Positions 5,400 to 5,871 of a DNA stretch of 5,871 nt are shown here, in pieces; the stretch's first letter is position 1, and every line of letters starts with the position of its first letter. This stretch comes from an uncultured Alistipes sp. (GTDB lineage Bacteria > Bacteroidota > Bacteroidia > Bacteroidales > Rikenellaceae), in NCBI GenBank assembly GCA_900769525.1, contig CAAGGY010000092.1, positions 1 to 5,871 of the forward strand, read 5' to 3'. Made by a program: the position numbers and the translations under genes. Under the pieces are notes generated by a model that saw only the letters and a list, made by a program, of their open reading frames with translations, did not search any database and was not told where the DNA came from.

Positions 5400-5871
5400 C
5401 TACTTTGTGGGTATTCCGAGCACACCCTTTAGGTTCTTTGCCCAGAGGCCCTTGGCACGCATCACCTGCTCGATGATGTCACGTACGGCTCCGTGGCCAC
5501 CTGCAAACTCCGAGACGTAGCGTGACGCCTCGACAACCTCCATCGCAGCATCCGACGGACATACAGGCATACCCACCACACGCATACACTCCAGGTCGGG
5601 GATATCGTCGCCCATATAGAGCACCTGCTCTCGTGTTAGGCCATTATCGGCCATAAACTCACCGATAGCCGCCACCTTATCCATGCAGTTAAGGTACATA
5701 CGGCTTACTCCCAACATCGTGAGTCGGTTCTCAAGCATACGACCACGACCACCCGAGATGACACACACCTTCAGACCCTCACGCAGTGCCGAGGCTATGG
5801 CATAGCCATCCTTAGCGTCGTAGCGACGAATAAAGTCGCCATCGGGTGTAGGTATTATACCTCCATCGGTC
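5400..5871 (-). CDS. kdsC: KdsC-like 3-deoxy-manno-octulosonate-8-phosphate phosphatase (5' truncated)
   Basis: HAD-superfamily phosphatase that removes phosphate from Kdo-8-phosphate, making Kdo for the LPS inner core; cytoplasmic and normally tetrameric. The frame is open to the right edge, giving 156 visible residues of the usual ~165-190; the GTG at 5768 is internal. The visible protein begins TDGGIIPTPDGDF, the part that follows the DxDG nucleophile motif of the family, so that motif lies just off the window. Motif II is VISGG (visible residues 37-41, S39), the motif III lysine is K65 (CMDKVAAI), and motif IV is GDDIPD at 87-92. The end AGGHGAVRDIIEQVMRAKGLW matches the KdsC C-terminal region. 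Related HAD phosphatases (for example of KDN or sialic acid routes) share this architecture, so substrate assignment is less sure than family. Confidence 0.9.
   Translation of the reverse strand, partial: TDGGIIPTPDGDFIRRYDAKDGYAIASALREGLKVCVISGGRGRMLENRLTMLGVSRMYLNCMDKVAAIGEFMADNGLTREQVLYMGDDIPDLECMRVVGMPVCPSDAAMEVVEASRYVSEFAGGHGAVRDIIEQVMRAKGLWAKNLKGVLGIPTK

Overview
The window looks like chromosomal DNA of a Bacteroidales bacterium with moderately high GC by eye, possibly Rikenellaceae or a relative (low confidence at family level). The clues are a family S46 dipeptidyl-peptidase, a KdsC-type phosphatase of lipopolysaccharide Kdo synthesis, A-rich leaders without a clear Shine-Dalgarno sequence, and two promoters with the Bacteroidetes sigma-ABfr type -7 element (TAnnTTTG, here TATCTTTG twice). 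There are no phage, plasmid, transposase, CRISPR or RNA genes. The gene content is ordinary core metabolism and transport; the unusual part is one intergenic region.

Layout. Bases 1-1129 (+) hold the C-terminal half of an S46 peptidase of the DPP7 type, followed at once by a hairpin terminator (1130-1169). Bases 1171-1382 are a non-coding stretch between convergent genes, built almost entirely from short tandem repeats in inverted arrangement: a 7-base array, a 10-base array, the inverse 10-base array, a 9-base doublet, and the inverse 7-base array. Bases 1377-2204 (-) encode a classical short-chain dehydrogenase, and 2226-3002 (-) encode a PhnP-like metallo-beta-lactamase-fold hydrolase. These two probably form one operon read leftwards. 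The intergenic region 3003-3113 carries two divergent promoters facing away from each other. Bases 3114-4040 and 4056-5342 (+) encode an ABC ATPase and its NatB-like permease, a two-gene exporter operon. A hairpin (5347-5374) then separates this operon from the convergent, 5'-truncated kdsC-like gene (5400-5871, -).

How the genes fit together. The ATPase and permease clearly form one transporter, but nothing nearby reveals its substrate. The hydrolase and dehydrogenase share a transcript, but a shared pathway is not evident. The peptidase (extracytoplasmic peptide breakdown) and the KdsC-like phosphatase (outer-membrane LPS synthesis) belong to neighbouring, unrelated transcription units. I found no convincing undescribed gene system. 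The best candidate for follow-up is the nested composite repeat at 1171-1382, together with the possibly leaderless promoter of the hydrolase gene.
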